Source: Chryseobacterium gleum
GTDB lineage: Bacteria; Bacteroidota; Bacteroidia; Flavobacteriales_D; Sanyastnellaceae
Assembly: GCA_945883885.1 (NCBI GenBank)
Contig: CAMCYM010000053.1
Location: 1 to 8,872, forward strand
Length of the DNA: 8,872 bases
Direction of reading: 5' to 3'
Below the pieces are notes generated by a model that had not been told where the DNA came from, did no database searches, and saw only the letters and a program-made list of their open reading frames with translations. The number at the start of each line of letters is the position of its first letter. Position 1 is the stretch's first letter. This document shows positions 8,215 through 8,872 of this stretch, one piece after another. A program made the position numbers and the translations under genes.

Positions 8215-8872
8215 ATGCACGCGCCTTTTGCCTCAGGAGTTTTTTCCTGCTTCGCGGCCCTTGTGCTCGTCCTGTCCACCGTGGCAGGAGCGGCTGCACA
8301 AGTGCCCGGCTGCATCGACCTGGCCGCGTGCAACTTTGACCCGGCCGCCACCGAAGACGACGGCACCTGCGAGTACTTCAGCTGCGCCCTGCTCGGCTGC
8401 ACGCACCCCGCCGCCTGCAACTTCTCACCGACGGCCTTCTTTGAAAACGGCACCTGCGTCTTTGCCACCGGCCGTGACTTCTGCAGCGGCGGCGCCGTCA
8501 TCGACGGCGACACGGACCACGACGGCATTTGCAACGTGAACGAGATCACGGGGTGCACCACCCCAGGAGCCTGCAACTACGTGCTTGGAGCCACCGACGC
8601 CGTGGCCTGCGTCTTCGCCAGCGGATGCGATTTCTGTAGCGGCGGTGCCGTGGTCGACGGGGACGCCGACAACGACGGCATTTGCAACGCAAGCGAAGTC
8701 CCCGGGTGCATGAACCCGGCCGCCTGCAACTTCAACCCCGCTGCGACGGACTCGAACGGATCGTGCGTCTTTGCCACCGGGTGCGACAGCTGCGCCGGTG
8801 GAGCCGTGACCGACGGCGATGCCGACAACGATGGCGTGTGCAATGCAAACGAAGTGGGGGGCTGCACGGATG
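8215..8872 (+). CDS. Secreted Cys-rich repeat protein with DxDxDG motifs (3' partial)
   Basis: The frame starts at ATG 8215 and is open to the window end (219 codons seen). Residues 1-29 are a signal peptide (MHAPF, hydrophobic core CFAALVLVL, cut after AGAAA). After it comes a chain of modules: a short 29-residue unit (from G32), then units of 52, 51 and 52 residues (from G61, G113, G164), and the start of another at G216. Each long unit reads GCxxPxACN(F/Y)xPxAT, then GxCVFAxGxDxCxGGAV, then DGDxDxDG(I/V)CNxxE(V/I): six Cys in most units (one reads GRD for GCD) and a DxDxDG acidic loop like calcium-binding thrombospondin type 3 repeats. Units with GCTDPxACNYxPxAT are common in large cell-surface proteins of Flavobacteriales that often end in a type IX secretion sorting domain; that end is outside the window. 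A structural, adhesive or surface role is inferred. Cys pairs suggest disulfides outside the cell. Confidence 0.85.
   Translation, partial: MHAPFASGVFSCFAALVLVLSTVAGAAAQVPGCIDLAACNFDPAATEDDGTCEYFSCALLGCTHPAACNFSPTAFFENGTCVFATGRDFCSGGAVIDGDTDHDGICNVNEITGCTTPGACNYVLGATDAVACVFASGCDFCSGGAVVDGDADNDGICNASEVPGCMNPAACNFNPAATDSNGSCVFATGCDSCAGGAVTDGDADNDGVCNANEVGGCTD
8308..8872 (+). repeat. In-gene tandem repeat of about 156 bases
   Basis: Coding repeat units begin at 8308 (short, 87 bases), 8395, 8551, 8704 and 8860, with long units of 153-156 bases. Copies are alike at protein level and still similar at DNA level: GACGGCATTTGCAACG occurs at two unit ends (about 8521 and 8671). The similarity makes the array open to unit gain or loss by recombination. 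The array continues past the window. Confidence 0.8.

Noticed and set aside
7914..8339. A 141-codon frame starting in the AT-rich intergenic region
   Set aside because: It starts at GTG in non-coding-looking DNA and runs into the secreted repeat gene in the wrong frame, becoming Arg/Pro-rich there.
8193..8867. Two minus-strand frames with repeated Ser/Pro/Ala sequence
   Set aside because: Their repetition is only the reverse reading of the GCxxPxACN repeat gene; the + frame has a signal peptide and regular Cys spacing.
8308..8872. CRISPR-like periodic repeat
   Set aside because: The period (about 156 bases) is coding, in frame and degenerate; there are no short identical repeats with unique spacers.

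Overview
The window looks like chromosomal DNA of a GC-rich member of the Bacteroidota, most likely Flavobacteriales-like. The clues are a secreted protein built of repeated GCxxPxACNFxPxAT / DGDADNDG modules, a TetR-exporter gene pair of a type I recall from Flavobacteria, a Bacteroidota-type zeta-toxin kinase, and the general lack of Shine-Dalgarno sequences. This placement is inferred from protein style, without any marker gene or database search.

Layout. (1) The window opens inside a Sua5-type threonylcarbamoyl-AMP synthase gene (+; its start lies upstream) for tRNA t6A formation. It converges on a large P-type cation ATPase gene (-). Both genes end in or beside arrays of a GTTGAG/TTTGAG-like hexamer, and the repeat has become the last codons of the ATPase. 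(2) Divergent from the ATPase is a small exported or membrane protein of unknown function. (3) Next comes a patch of visibly lower GC with a zeta-toxin-like kinase and a 64-residue overlapping downstream gene, probably a toxin-antitoxin pair. (4) A TetR regulator with a nested inverted repeat directly before its start codon is followed 1 base later by an ABC exporter gene. That gene stops after about 212 codons of membrane domain and continues, in another frame, as the C-terminal third of a TolC-family outer membrane factor. The ATP-binding domain, any periplasmic adaptor gene and the front of TolC are missing, so the exporter operon appears collapsed by an internal deletion of roughly 3 kb (or the sequence is misassembled there). 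(5) A WYL-domain regulator (-) converges on the TolC remnant. (6) A 375-base AT-rich intergenic region separates it from a divergent gene for a Cys-rich, putatively calcium-binding, secreted repeat protein that runs off the right edge.

The genes do not form one pathway. The most notable points are the collapsed exporter operon with its retained regulator, the hexamer repeats absorbed into convergent gene ends, the low-GC kinase/small-protein module, and the modular secreted repeat protein. I saw no rRNA, tRNA, CRISPR array, transposase or phage gene.
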